This document shows positions 1-11,483 of a stretch of DNA of 64,000 nucleotides, piece after piece. A program made the translations under genes and the position numbers. Where the stretch lies: the NCBI GenBank assembly GCA_010645155.1, contig CM021314.1, positions 7,394,484-7,458,483 of the forward strand, written 5' to 3'. Position 1 is the first letter of the stretch, and each line of letters opens with the position of its first letter. Origin of the DNA: Tigriopus japonicus (lineage: Eukaryota > Arthropoda > Copepoda > Harpacticoida > Harpacticidae). Below the pieces are notes generated by a model. The model was given only the letters and a program-made list of their open reading frames with translations, did no database searches and had not been told where the DNA came from.

Positions 1-568
1 TTTCCGTATTCCCATGCCCAATAATTGATTTTAAAGTTACCCAAAGTTTTTTATGGATTGAAAGTGATAGAAAAATTTGTGCTGAAGTACCTTACATATA
101 TATCCGTTCTTTTTGACCTTAAAGATCAAAAAATATGTCCTACTACCTTTTGGTCTTGTCAAGACATTGATGGTGTTGGAATGTTTAAGCACGCGTTTTT
201 ACTTTGCAAATAGCTTTAGAATACTTTCATCTTATACGAAAATTTCTATCCTCTGATACTGAATACCCCTCGTAAGGGCATGCTATTAGGTAAAGTCTCG
301 AGTTCCCTTATGAAAAGATAGCATGACTGAGAATGAGTAATCGGAGGATATCAAATGTTGCCTGGATCACTCAAATTGATAGCTTTCGCTCCAAGTATAG
401 CAGTAATCCCCAATCCCAATCCTCAATGTTATCGACCAATGAGAGCATTCATTCCCTACCAATCCATGCTAAATAAGCATGAATGGGATATCAATCCTCT
501 TACTCTGTTTCTCCGACCTCGACAGTTCGAATTATTTGACGTGTTTCTTCTTCGTCTTCGCCTTTCAG
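1..568. other. 5' flank or intron of the CNK gene
   Basis: No convincing exon was found here. The first supported CNK exon begins at 569, after a pyrimidine-rich tract and CAG. CNK proteins normally begin with a SAM domain, and no reading frame in this stretch looks like one. The N-terminal exons therefore probably lie left of the window, and this is most likely intron. That is inference from the family's usual domain order. Confidence 0.5.
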
Positions 569-3500
569 CATTACAACCTGGACACGGAGAATCTGCAATA
601 TGTCTGTCTACGACTCAGTTGCAAAGCACGATCATTATGGAACGAAATCCGAGTGGCTGGATTCCCCACAGATCAGGTACAAGAATTTTGAATGTCACCT
701 CTCTGTTGGAGTTGAGTTTGTACCTAGAACAATTTGCCATTCTGTCGAGTAAGCAAATTATCCATTACCACATCACTTGTTGTCAGAGGGAATTAGAATC
801 GAGCTTGGAAACTCAGTCAGCAACCAATCTTGGCACGGTTTTTCACACGATGAATTGGAGCTGGAAAATGACCACAAATTGTGCACAATGTTGTTGGAGC
901 GTATTGTCTCCATTTCCTCTCTCTCGTTCTCTCTTTCGGTTTTGACGTCAAAAAATTGTGTTTGTTGCAATTTGGTGGTATTCTCCCAAAACTCGGTGAA
1001 GCGTAAATTGGAGGGAGAAGGTAAACCCTTTTTCCGACCATGTTCAATGAATGGCCTCCAGCCAAATTTGAGTGTGTATGTTCGTACACTACGAGTGGGT
1101 ACTTGATACCAAACTTTGAAAACTTCATTACCCTGCCTCCAAATCCCCCTTTTTCCCTCAACCGACGTCTTGGAGCTTTTTCCAATCTCCCATTTTTGTT
1201 CCAGGAGAAGCAAACGGTTCCAACCGAAATGATGGCAGCTTGTGCCGATGTCTTGGATTCACTCCAGGTTCTGATTTCTTGGCTGGATCGCCATCCTTTC
1301 CGACAGAATCAACATTACACCATGTTCAAATGGGACTTGCTCAAGATCAGTATTGACTTGGCAACCAGCACCAACAGGGACCAATTCTCGGAAAGGCCGA
1401 TTCAAGTCATTAGGTAAATTGATCCCTCCCAATCCAATCCACTAATGGTGGTGTCTCTTTTTGAACTCGATTGGATTTGAAGACTTTGACCGTGAGCGTT
1501 TGATTTGATATATTCTAGCAATTCCTGCAAAAGCTTGGCCGATGTGTCAGATCGTCTCATTCAGGACTGCAAAGATCCACTGTTTCTTCAACCCGCTTAT
1601 TTGGATGTGATGACCACCAAACGAAAAGCCGATGAAACCGACTTTGGTGTCATTTTGGGCAAACATTTCTCGGGTGCCCATTTGATTCGCGACATCCGTT
1701 TCGGCTCATTAGCCTATCAATCCGGACGAATCGGCATCGGTGACGAGATCGTTCAGATCAACTATCAGACCGTGGTTGGCTGGCAATTGAAGAAAGTGAG
1801 GAAGATCATGGAGGAAAACCCGTCCACATTAATCCTTACCCTCAAAAAGATCCCAACCGAGTCCCCGGTGATCGGACAGATCTATATCAAGCCTTTCCGG
1901 ATTCCTGCCCGACAAAAGAATACGAAGAATATCTTTAACAACCTTCCCAGTCCAAGAGCTGAATTGCTCACCATTTCGTCCTTGAATTTGTAAGTATGCA
2001 TGTCTGAAGTCGTCATTCCCTGAGTTTCCCTCTGTAGTAGTTAAAGTGGCTTGCTCACAATACAACACTAGTTAGCTCTGAATGTAAATGTGCAGGGGGG
2101 GCCTCAATCAGTTTGAATAATTTATTGACCAGTCCGAGGTCAATTTTGGTTCTACATGTTGAAAGACATTATTTTTCTTTTTAAAGCCCGGCCATTCCCA
2201 GGAATATCATCAATACCGATCCGGGATTAAGCTCCGATGAGGATCGAGGAGCATCTCCTTTGAACGTCATCGACACTTCAGATCTGGAACCGGATGATCC
2301 TCAATCGATAGTGGATGCTTCAGAAGGCGATAAATCTCCGACTCAATCAATCAGATCCGTGATCTCTCGACTTTCGAGACCGAGAAGTGCTCCACAAAGG
2401 AGAAATACCATCTCAGGACCCTCTCCGTCTCAAGAGATCCCTTACATCAATCTTAGAGAGGTAATACGATGGGATAAAAAAAATCTTGCATTCTTCAGCT
2501 GGATTCTAAATTCAGAGAATCTGTATAGAAATTCCCGTAATGAAACCGGGGAAACTCAGTTTTAAAAGAAGAGACGCATTTTCAGATCTGGGAACACGTC
2601 AACAATCGCAATAACAACCCTTCAAATGGGTCGAGTGCTCACTCGACAATGCAGTCCAAGGACTCTGGCCTTTCTACGATGTCTTCGCATTTAAAAGACG
2701 ACTCGAGTTTGGACATGGAACTCCGACTCAAACAAGGAGGCGATCAGTCGAGTGGAAGACCCGTGACAGTGGCAGAATTCAATCTTCAAACCCAACAACG
2801 CAATCGAGCTTCGTACATGAATGTTCCGGGAAAAGGGAGCAAGTCCTTTGAATTACCTCCGACCAACACTTCACTCGATTCGGGCTTTAGTCAATTCTCG
2901 TCGGATGAGCAGAATCATCGAATGGCCAACCGAAGTAAGTAGCATCATAACTGCAGCAGGGTTTTATTATTTCAGATCTTTTTGGAGGAGGAAATAAAAC
3001 TTGGGTTTGAAATTTATCGAACCTTTGTCGCGTATAGCGCAGATTTACCTAGCTTGACAAGGTATTTCATACGAAATTTTGCAAGCAATAAAAGAATATG
3101 CCTCAAATTTTGTAAGCTAAGAAAAACTAAAGAGCCATTAGCCCCCTAATAAAAATACCACTGTTGTTGAAACATAAATTATTTTGCTCTGTTGAGTTCC
3201 AGAAATACTTCTTTAAACTTTTCTCTGTCCGCTTATCATTACTTTTTCGATTGTTCTAGCGCTTTAACATGTGGGTACTGATTTTCTTTGCATTTTAGAT
3301 CCATTGCCCATTCCGAGAGTAGCTGGAACGCCCCAAATTCGAAAAGCCACTCCTCAAAAGGAGCCCTCTCTCAAGAAGAGACCCATTCCCCAACCTCGCA
3401 AACTGCCTCAGAGCCCAGCACAATCATCTCCCACCCGATCCAGTCCGTCCCGAAAGAGTTCCACGGGGATGGATTCCAGTTATGGCACGGACACGTCCAC

Positions 3501-5267
3501 TCCGGCCACGCCCAATTCCCTGTCCAAGTCGCTCAGGAATTTCATACCGGAATCCGTTAAGGGATCCCCGGTGGTTCCCGTTCCAACGGCCAATTTCAAG
3601 AGCTTCAAACGAGTCACGCCTTCGCCCACGCCTTCCTTAGTTGATGGGAATGGCCGAGCTCCGCCGCATCGAGCCACCCCTCCCCCCACGCCTTCTAGAG
3701 GGGTGTCACTACAGAGCCAAGCCAACCCAAATCTTCCCGAATATGTCAATACTACTCCTCCTGTGATACCTGCCAGAGCCAAGCCCAGTAATCCCTCAAC
3801 CGAACCCACGCCTCCTAAGAAACATAATTCATCATCCAGATTAATGGATAACATTCCGCTTCCGTCAACTGCCCCGCCTCCTCGACCTCAAAAACCGGGA
3901 TCTCAACCGGAACCCAAAGCCTCGGAGGCTGTTTTAAGACCCAAGGGATCTTCATCTCATCCCAATCCTAGTCCGTCCATGGCTGGGCACAGACATGGTA
4001 TCTATTGCGCTCCTGAGGCAAAACCATCACCTTCGAAAAAGGCCAGTGTCTCCAATTCCGTCCAAGAAGGCCCTCAGGCTTCGGATCATTATCGTGAAGG
4101 GTCGTCGGAGAAGAATTGGATCGATTCCTTGAGGCGAAATCAGGAAGAGACTTTGTCAACCAACCCCATTGAATCGCCGCCTAAACTTCCTCAGAGAACG
4201 GGTGAGCTCAAGAGCGCTCATACCTACCAACCTTTGCCCCAATATATGATGTCCTCGAGTAAAGAGGATGCTCATGCCCTCCGTTATGCCTTTGATATGG
4301 ATCTCGGTCAGGATCAAAGACCCCCTTTACCCCTTCCATCAGGGGCCATACCCAATATTCGGGGACTAGTCAGGGACCGCCGGTTTGACTCGGATGATGA
4401 GGTAAGTTGAGGCAAGGATGAGGATAGACATCCATATAGGATTGAATTGGGGGACTTATGGGATGCTTTGAACGAACATTTTATGAATAGAGAAAGAGGT
4501 GAAGAAATTGGGTTGAATACGTACATGTGCAACTGAGATTCAAAGTGGGTTCGAAGGTGGGATTTAAATCTCAAGAACGAATTGCCTATGTAAGTTTGTT
4601 ATAACAAAGAAAGACGAAGAATATTTTTCATAAAATTAGAAAAAATACTAAATCTGGATGGAGGTACTTTTGTAAAGTGCGACAATTGCCAATATTCAAT
4701 TCAGTCTTATTGTAATGTCAAATCCAAATATCTAAGACTGTAATGACGAGTGAAAAACCTGTGCATTTTTCTGTTTTTGACCTTGTATCGTCATTAGCAA
4801 ATGTTTTAAGTAAAATGTTGATTTGTTATGTTCAAGATTAAATATTTCGTTTGCTTAAAATCTTTGTTAAGATTATAATTCTTTATATGCTATAGCTCAT
4901 GTTTTCATGGCAGTCTGAATCTACAACGTTCCGATTTGCTTCAACCTTTCTAAATCTTCAAAAATAACCGTGATGACTTAACGGACTCAAAGTTTTTCTC
5001 TAATCAAAGAAATGTCTTAATCAATCAGGTCTCTTCTTTCAGCATGAGTACACTCGACTTTCTGAAATGAGTTCCTCGTCTTCGTCCATGGCGCCCTCTA
5101 TGAGTCCAGGTAGTCACCAACCTCCCAACCCTGCCAATGGACGTCCAGGGCCATCGCCAATGATCCCCAACAAACCAAGCACTGCTGCACCAATCCAGGA
5201 TTTACCTCCACTCTTCAGTCCGTCGTCCTACACAATCCAAGATATCAAGCGAAACAAGAAATCATAA
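569..5267 (+). CDS. cnk: Connector enhancer of KSR (CNK) scaffold, 5'-partial
   Basis: CNK proteins are membrane-proximal scaffolds linking Ras/Rho signalling to the Raf-MAPK module. Exons are 569-676, 1205-1413, 1519-1989, 2187-2460, 2586-2934, 3299-4401 and 5043-5267, giving 912 residues with continuous phase. Residues 1 to about 105 form the CRIC region, with key stretches LRLSCKARSLWNEI and VLDSLQVLISWLDRHPF. About residues 125-210 form a PDZ domain with the run FGVILGKHFSGAHLIRDI. The rest is low-complexity Ser/Pro with many SH3-type motifs such as KKRPIPQPRK. The SAM domain is missing only because the window starts inside the gene. No PH domain was found after the PDZ, unlike Drosophila CNK and vertebrate CNKSR1/2; vertebrate CNKSR3 also lacks one. 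Identification is firm; the N-terminus is unknown. Confidence 0.88.
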
Positions 5268-5378
5268 TCGCTCAATGTGCTGCACTCTGTGTTCTCAATT
5301 CTGCCAAAGTTGCATTTCACCAATTTTTTAAAACATCATGAACCCCGTCATCTAAAAGCTATAATTAAACAAGTTGTC

Positions 5379-5384
5379 AATAAA
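5379..5384 (+). terminator. Poly(A) signal of the CNK gene
   Basis: A canonical AATAAA lies 112 nt after the CNK stop codon and before the next plus-strand gene at 5522. Position and strand fit the 3' end of the CNK transcript. Confidence 0.6.
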
Positions 5385-5521
5385 TTTAATCATCCAATTA
5401 AGCTCAAGAAGTAACCCTATTATTTTCAATACAAGAGTCCATTTTTTGACCTTCTTACATCGGTCCAAGAACAACACAGATTAGCGTTATCACTTCAATG
5501 TGCATGCAGTGACCTTTCACC

Positions 5522-5961
5522 ATGGCTAAACGCAACAACAAAGTGGGCAGGGCTTCATCATTGCCAAAACATTACTTTAAATCCCTGCCACTCGTTCAAG
5601 GAGTGATTCTATTTGTGCTCACGTGGATTTTGCTGCCTCTGACAGCTTTTGCTCCATTCGCTTTGGAACCGTTTCTCCCTGAGCAAATTCTCGGACGACT
5701 TGTTTACTATCGGGTATTTGTTACATAGGTGTTGGATGAATTGAATTCAATATCCTTTTTGCTCTTCAGACATGGTTCGGATTGCTGTTTAAAGTTATCT
5801 GTGGTGTACATTCGCTCGAGGTTCTGTACACGATTAACTTATGCCATGGAATGGGTTTGACCACATGGACCACCTTAAAATGGGCTGTAAATGTGGCACT
5901 CAATGGAGTGTTTGCTTTGAGAATGCTGAAGTTTCCTGACCAACCATCGAAAAACAACTGA
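5522..5961 (+). CDS. TMEM254/DUF4499-like small membrane protein
   Basis: Two exons, 5522-5713 and 5770-5961, join in phase 0 to give 127 residues. The first exon has a basic N-terminus and a hydrophobic helix (about residues 24-45, GVILFVLTWILLPLTAF). The second has a central helix containing HSLEVLYTINLCHGMGLTT and a third hydrophobic stretch near WAVNVALNGVFALRML. The pattern of a His/Glu/Leu-Tyr helix, a short Cys-His-Gly loop and a final helix resembles vertebrate TMEM254 (DUF4499), a small multi-pass protein of unknown function. I assign the family on this resemblance alone. The ATG at 5522 is the first in frame. The gene lies only 255 nt after the CNK stop codon and converges with the GMC gene at 6187-8067. 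Confidence 0.6.
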
Positions 5962-6050
5962 CGTAGGTTTTTTTCACAAACCGGATTTGTCAAGCTTATG
6001 ACTATATAATTTTTTATAAATCGTGGTGTTATTTCAACTGGTTTTCCTCA

Positions 6051-6056
6051 TTTATT
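6051..6056 (-). terminator. Poly(A) signal of the first GMC gene
   Basis: AATAAA on the minus strand, about 130 nt past the stop codon at 6187, in the short gap between two convergent genes. Confidence 0.6.
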
Positions 6057-6186
6057 TAAAGAGATCACATCAGCTTTGAACATGTGAACCTCGGTAGATT
6101 ATTCAAACACGTTTCTTTCCGCTTATATTTAGCCAATCAGAAACATCCAAACATGCCGTTCCGTTAAAAAGATACCAAATCGTCTT

Positions 6187-8067
6187 TCAAAGTTCATCCT
6201 TTTGAGAATCGCCAGGAATTGGGATTTTCTTGGTGGGTTTGGTGGCGTCCGTGGAGTCAGCCCAATCTTGAAGGATCATATCGGCTCCCTTCTCTCCAAT
6301 CATAATCACAGGTCCGTTGGTGTTGCCACTAACAATTGTGGGCATGATCGAAGCATCAATCACACGGAGGGACTCGATACCGTAAACTCTCAATCGAGGA
6401 TCGACCACGGCAGTTTTGTCGTCCTTGGGGCCCATTTTACACGTGCCCGATTGATGGTAAACGGTTAGGGCCCAATGACGGACAAAACATTCCCAATAAG
6501 GATCGCTGTAGGGCTCATAATCCCCACAGAAATACTTATCCGGGCGGAATGGGGTGACTCCATTTTCTTGGAAGGCTTTTGTGTCCTTCATGGCGTGAGC
6601 AAACTTCATACCTTCAACGAGGACCTTCATGTCATCGGGATGGGACACATAGCGGTGCTCAATAATAGGTTGCTCCCGATAGTCATTGGACTTCAACCGG
6701 ATGAATCCACGGCTTTTGGGCCTCGAGAGAGTTGGCAATAAGTAGCTGGTTTCCATTCCCAAATATGGCTCGAACATGTACTCCCAAGATTGACCTTTGT
6801 AACGGTATGAATCCTTCATGGCCGCTCCAAAGTCATTGCCATGGGCGTAAGCGCACGAATGCATTTGAGCATCCGGACGCGTTTTATCGGGATTGTGTTT
6901 GGTATTATAGTATCCATTGGATCCGATATTGTTATCGGACAAGGGGCCCCCGCCATTGAGGAAAAAATCGATATAATTCAGTGGGTTCAATACATTGAAG
7001 GGTGAGGTGGTGAGTCCAGATTTCGTGCCGTTCATGTAAAATGGATAATAGGCGTGTAAGTGATCCTGAAGATTATCACCAACGGGTAGATCTTGGATAA
7101 CCGGAATATTTAGGTGTTCCAAGTGGTTCTTTGGCCCAATTCCGGACAACATGAGCAAATGGGGGGATGCAATGGCTCCGGCACTCAAAACGACCTCCTT
7201 GGAAGCGTAATATTTCAGGGTTTGTCCAAATCGATTCACCTCAACTCCCACGGCTCGTTTTCCTTCAAAGATCAATTTAGTAGCTTGAGCGTAGGTCAGC
7301 ACATCAATATTAGCTCTGCCCACCAGAGGCTCCACATACGATTTATAAGTGCCCAACCTCCAAGAATCCTTATCAATGGTGACCTGGACATGTTCAAAAA
7401 ATCCTCCTTCATTGACTCCATTTGGATCACCCAGTTCATAGCCCATCTCCTTGAAGCCTTGGTTGTAGATGAAATTAATCGGGTGTCTGTGAGGGGTCTG
7501 CTTGACACCGGTGGGTCCATTACTCCCATGATACTTCTCCTGTTTCTCCACTTTCCCGTAAAAAGACTCGCTTTTCTTGTAATAAGGTAGGACATCCTTG
7601 TAACCCCAACCCGTATTCCCAAAGCTTTCCCATTCGTCATAATCCTTTCGGTGACCCCTCAAATAGAGCATCCAATTGAGCATCGAACTTCCTCCCAACA
7701 CTTTTCCCCGAGGAATACTCATATGGACGCCTTGTCCAGCATTCTCAGAGGGTACAAAGTCGTACTTCCAATCATAGGGGGAGCTCATAAAATGCGACAC
7801 AAAGGCTGGGATGCCTTGAAGCCAATTGGAAGGACCTCCAGCCTCAATCAAGAGGACATGATGTCCAGCCTCTGCCAATCGACCAGCCACCACTGAACCC
7901 GCCGATCCCGATCCGATTACCATGAAGTCGTAACTGGAAGCATCTGGAGGAGGTGCTACCATGAGTTTGGTGAAGTACATCTGGATGTAGTAGGACAAGT
8001 GGACATAATAGTAAAAGACTAAACTTGTCAACACGAGAATCCAGTAGTACAACAGATGCAAATTCAT
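6187..8067 (-). CDS. GMC-family FAD oxidoreductase with C-terminal KDEL
   Basis: Single-exon gene of 626 residues. The frame stays open upstream to 8085, but the codon there is TTG; the first ATG is at 8067. GMC enzymes oxidise alcohol groups using FAD; arthropod members include glucose dehydrogenase and ecdysone oxidase. An N-terminal hydrophobic segment (about residues 7-30) should act as signal or anchor. The FAD-binding GSGSAG is at about 52-57 with a downstream LLIEAG. GMC signature 1 (GKVLGGSSMLNWMLYLRGH) starts at about 121, and signature 2 is GAIASPHLLMLSGIG. The catalytic His lies in HQSGTCKMG (about 538), and the second active-site position is Asn in GNTNGP. The protein ends KDEL, an ER-retention signal, which is unusual for this family. 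Substrate cannot be assigned. Its paralogue is at 13208-15085. Confidence 0.92.
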   Translation of the reverse strand: MNLHLLYYWILVLTSLVFYYYVHLSYYIQMYFTKLMVAPPPDASSYDFMVIGSGSAGSVVAGRLAEAGHHVLLIEAGGPSNWLQGIPAFVSHFMSSPYDWKYDFVPSENAGQGVHMSIPRGKVLGGSSMLNWMLYLRGHRKDYDEWESFGNTGWGYKDVLPYYKKSESFYGKVEKQEKYHGSNGPTGVKQTPHRHPINFIYNQGFKEMGYELGDPNGVNEGGFFEHVQVTIDKDSWRLGTYKSYVEPLVGRANIDVLTYAQATKLIFEGKRAVGVEVNRFGQTLKYYASKEVVLSAGAIASPHLLMLSGIGPKNHLEHLNIPVIQDLPVGDNLQDHLHAYYPFYMNGTKSGLTTSPFNVLNPLNYIDFFLNGGGPLSDNNIGSNGYYNTKHNPDKTRPDAQMHSCAYAHGNDFGAAMKDSYRYKGQSWEYMFEPYLGMETSYLLPTLSRPKSRGFIRLKSNDYREQPIIEHRYVSHPDDMKVLVEGMKFAHAMKDTKAFQENGVTPFRPDKYFCGDYEPYSDPYWECFVRHWALTVYHQSGTCKMGPKDDKTAVVDPRLRVYGIESLRVIDASIMPTIVSGNTNGPVIMIGEKGADMILQDWADSTDATKPTKKIPIPGDSQKDEL

Positions 8068-11000
8068 CTTGCCGATTGAGATCAAGAGCCAAATTTGGAC
8101 GACACTGCTGTGGCTTGTGAGATGTCAAAACAAAGGAGATTTGCACACGGAAAAAGTGTTCATTTGCACTAGATGTTAGAAAAGAGACTCTCTCATCTGC
8201 GTTCAATACAAAGCTGAACACTTGGCCGTTGTGTTTGTCGTGCACTTACTTATCTCACTTTGAGACGATGCTTGGCTAAGGTTGATGATGTTGCTACCCG
8301 AAATCCCCGAAATGCGCGAACGAAACTGGTTTTGCACATCAGCCGCACCTCATCCTCGAATGCCGCAACATACTTGCAAGGATTGCACGGGCCCTTCTAG
8401 ATTTTGTACACGATGATCCCTTCAACCTGGCCTTGCAAATTGTATCAGGCTTAGCTTTGTAGCTTGAGAAACCTGTGTTAATAGAGCTTTCCATTTTTTG
8501 TGAAAACTCTCAAAAGAAGTTATTGATATTTTGATATATACATATATGCTAAATCTGAAACAAAGTTTTGTCAAGAGGTGAAAATATTTTTGGAATGACC
8601 ACCTTGTCCGGATGGTCGAACTCTCTGAGTTTGGTAGACCGACAAATCGTAACTTTGTGAAGAGAACGTACCGAAACCTGTTTGGAAGGGATCCAAATTC
8701 TAATTTTATCACAAATAGAACTGCAAGCAAACGATTGAAGCTCCTAAAAGGGAAGAAGAAAGAAAGAAATGACTTTGTTTGTTATTATTCATTAAGTGGC
8801 TTTGAAAAGAACCCATTTTACAAACGAATTGTTATATTTGAAAGCTTAATCGAAGACAGTACCAAAATATCACCCTTCTCCATCATAAATCAATAAATTT
8901 AGTTTTTGATGTTATAATTTTACAATTACATTACTCCAATTTTGTTAACAATCGATTGAAACTTACCTTGCTATTTATTTTTGACAAGTTCATTTTCATT
9001 TGCCCTTGGGCAAATTGGCAAGAAAGACTGAAAATAAACAATTTCGATCTTGTAACATAAGACATAAAACAACAAAACATTCTAGTACTGCCAATAAAAA
9101 TACTGAAGGAAAGACAGCGTTCATTTATGGGAAAAGATAGAAACGGTCGATCACGTTCTTGTTCATGTGTTTCCTCTTTTTCTAGGCGGCATGAAAACGC
9201 AGAGAAGATTTATTTTAGATTACACCAAAATCAAGTCAAATTAACGGGAGTTCATTATTTACTTGCAACATCTGTGGTTTTTGAAATTCAATGGCTGGAG
9301 TGAGTATTTATTTGACAAACGTTTATCTGACTTGATTTTGGTATACTCGAAAACAAATCTTACCTGCGTTAACATGCGACCTATAAGTCAAAATCTACGT
9401 CTCGACACCGGCATATGTATGGTTTGTGTGGACAAAAAGCACGCAAAACGTCGCCTGTTATCATTCAAGACCTAAGAGACGTGTAAAGGACTGGCACAAT
9501 TTTTGAGCTTTGTAGGCATCTCAGGCTGCGCCACAATCGTCGCAAAAACTACCATGGTCAAAGCTCTTCCAGTCTCTCCAAAACTTCGAACGCAAAATTA
9601 TTTATGATGAACAGAAATTATTCAAAGTTTTTGATTTCTACGTCTTGCATCCAACACTCAAATTGAGTGAGCACGGTCGAGTAACTGACCACTAAAAAGG
9701 CAGAGCATTGCATTATCTTAAATGGCACTGAAGGGAAGTCACCACCTCAAAAACTAGAAACACTAAAACCAGGTGGTGTCCTAGTGCCGATTTGAGGAAC
9801 TGTCCACCTATTTGTCGCGATTTGTCTAACATAAAATGTTAGAGACCAACCGCAATGGTCGATTCTTGTTGGCTCTTTCATTTTGTCATTGGAAAACCTT
9901 TACGAGAATATGAGCAAATGAAGTGTCTTTTGTGAAATTTCCACACCAGAAGGGAACAAGTGCAATTTCGTTGCATAAGGTGCAACAATATAGATGAGTT
10001 GATTTCATTTCTCGTGTTAAGGATCATTAGTTGTGCAATTTACCCGTTGGATGATTAATTTCTCATGAATATGGACAAAATAAATCACATATTTGGACAA
10101 AATGAAGCCATTTAAACACAATTCTGAACGATGCGTGAATTTCTCGAGTCCTTAAAAACCACTTCTTTCTTCTTTTTCTTGCTTTTTTCCTTTTGGGGTT
10201 CCTTGCAATTGCGTCCCGTAAGTATTATCAAAATTAAAAAGTGAGATAAACTCGTTTTCATCAAGAAAAAGGACAGTTATGAAAGCCATTGATGATGTGA
10301 TCATTAATGTCACATGTTTTTGAAAGATAGTGTGCATGTGAGTTTCTCTTAAAAAGACAATACTTTTTACTTACTCAGAAATCTGTTTGGCAATGCTCAC
10401 TCAAATGGGTAAAAATAATGACCGAGCCAAAATCTAGTGTAAGGCCACGTGATCGACCAATGTCAATTGGTCGATTCATTGGCAGACCCCCAACGTTATT
10501 AGAACTGGGACTGACTGACTCAAAATAGATCACTTAGACTCTTTAAAACTTTTAGATCACTGGGAAATCAATTCAAATTTTGCCTCGATTTCAATAAGAT
10601 TTTAGCAAATAATTCCCACTTACGAAAGGAATTCCATAGTTATGTTAAACGTCGTATATACTGACCCCATTCTGTTTCGATGGAAGATCAACGTAACCCA
10701 AAGCACATGGGCTTCCAATTCGAATGATAATCTGGCGAGCAAATATTTCTTTGATCAAATGATACTGCATTATAAACTTATGAAATTCTATCTTCCTACT
10801 CTTCGACCTTAAGAGATTGGGAGACATTCTAAAACATGCCCTGCCCTTTTGGGGTCCTTCACTTCAGCAGGAATTTCACACCAGAATGTCACATCAAAGA
10901 GTCCAAAGGTTGAAAGGCTGCAAACGGTTGCGCTTCAAAACTGGTGCCTGTTTAGAAGAGCATTTGTTGTACTTATGACAAACGGTCAAAGGTTAAAAGG

Positions 11001-11403
11001 ATACAAACTGGAAATCTTCCGATCCCACAACTCTATTTTACAAACGTTAGCTTTGGAGATGAGAACCTTTCATAATTTATGTAGGTTCACAATTTTCTAA
11101 CGTTTCTAGGTAAGAAACGCAATTTTTGACGCATTTACTCCATCTATTTTTAGACGCATGTTGTTGACCGAGCACGTGGGTTGCACAACGTCCTAAACGT
11201 ACTTCATAACGCCAAGAATGTGTTTATACTTTGTTATGGGCAGAAACATCTTACTCGTGTGAGTCGCAGCTTCAAATTCTTTGTATTATTGAAGATTTAC
11301 ATGTGTAAGAAAGCCAGTTGATGAAGCTACAAGGCTCATGGAAAAATGCTTAGGGTATGGTACAGACTACAGATGCCAGAAAAATGCGGTCAGAGGAATC
11401 GGA
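8068..11403. other. Intergenic region, no gene recognised
   Basis: AT-rich sequence between the divergently transcribed GMC gene (minus) and aldo-keto reductase gene (plus). It should contain both promoters. Open frames here are short, show no family motifs and have no coherent exon partners. A 10-bp perfect hairpin (ATCGACCAAT, loop GTCA) sits at 10452-10475, with no evidence of function. Confidence 0.6.
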
Positions 11404-11410
11404 TATATAA
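11404..11410 (+). promoter_or_regulatory. TATA box of the aldo-keto reductase gene
   Basis: TATATAA lies 80 nt upstream of the start ATG at 11484. A pyrimidine-A-type initiator candidate (TCATT, A at 11436) is 32 nt downstream, the usual TATA-to-start distance. This would leave a 5' UTR of about 48 nt. Confidence 0.55.
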
Positions 11411-11483
11411 GCTCGTGCTCCCCTTATCCATTATCATTGACCAATAGTCATCTTTGGAAGAAACATTCCACTCAGTCGCTAAC

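Noticed and set aside
355..945. Long plus-strand open frame overlapping the first CNK exon
   Set aside because: It is in a different frame from the CRIC-encoding exon 569-676, and has no recognisable domain.
10452..10475. 10-bp perfect hairpin in the GMC-AKR intergenic region
   Set aside because: Short enough to occur by chance in 64 kb; no surrounding structure supports a function.
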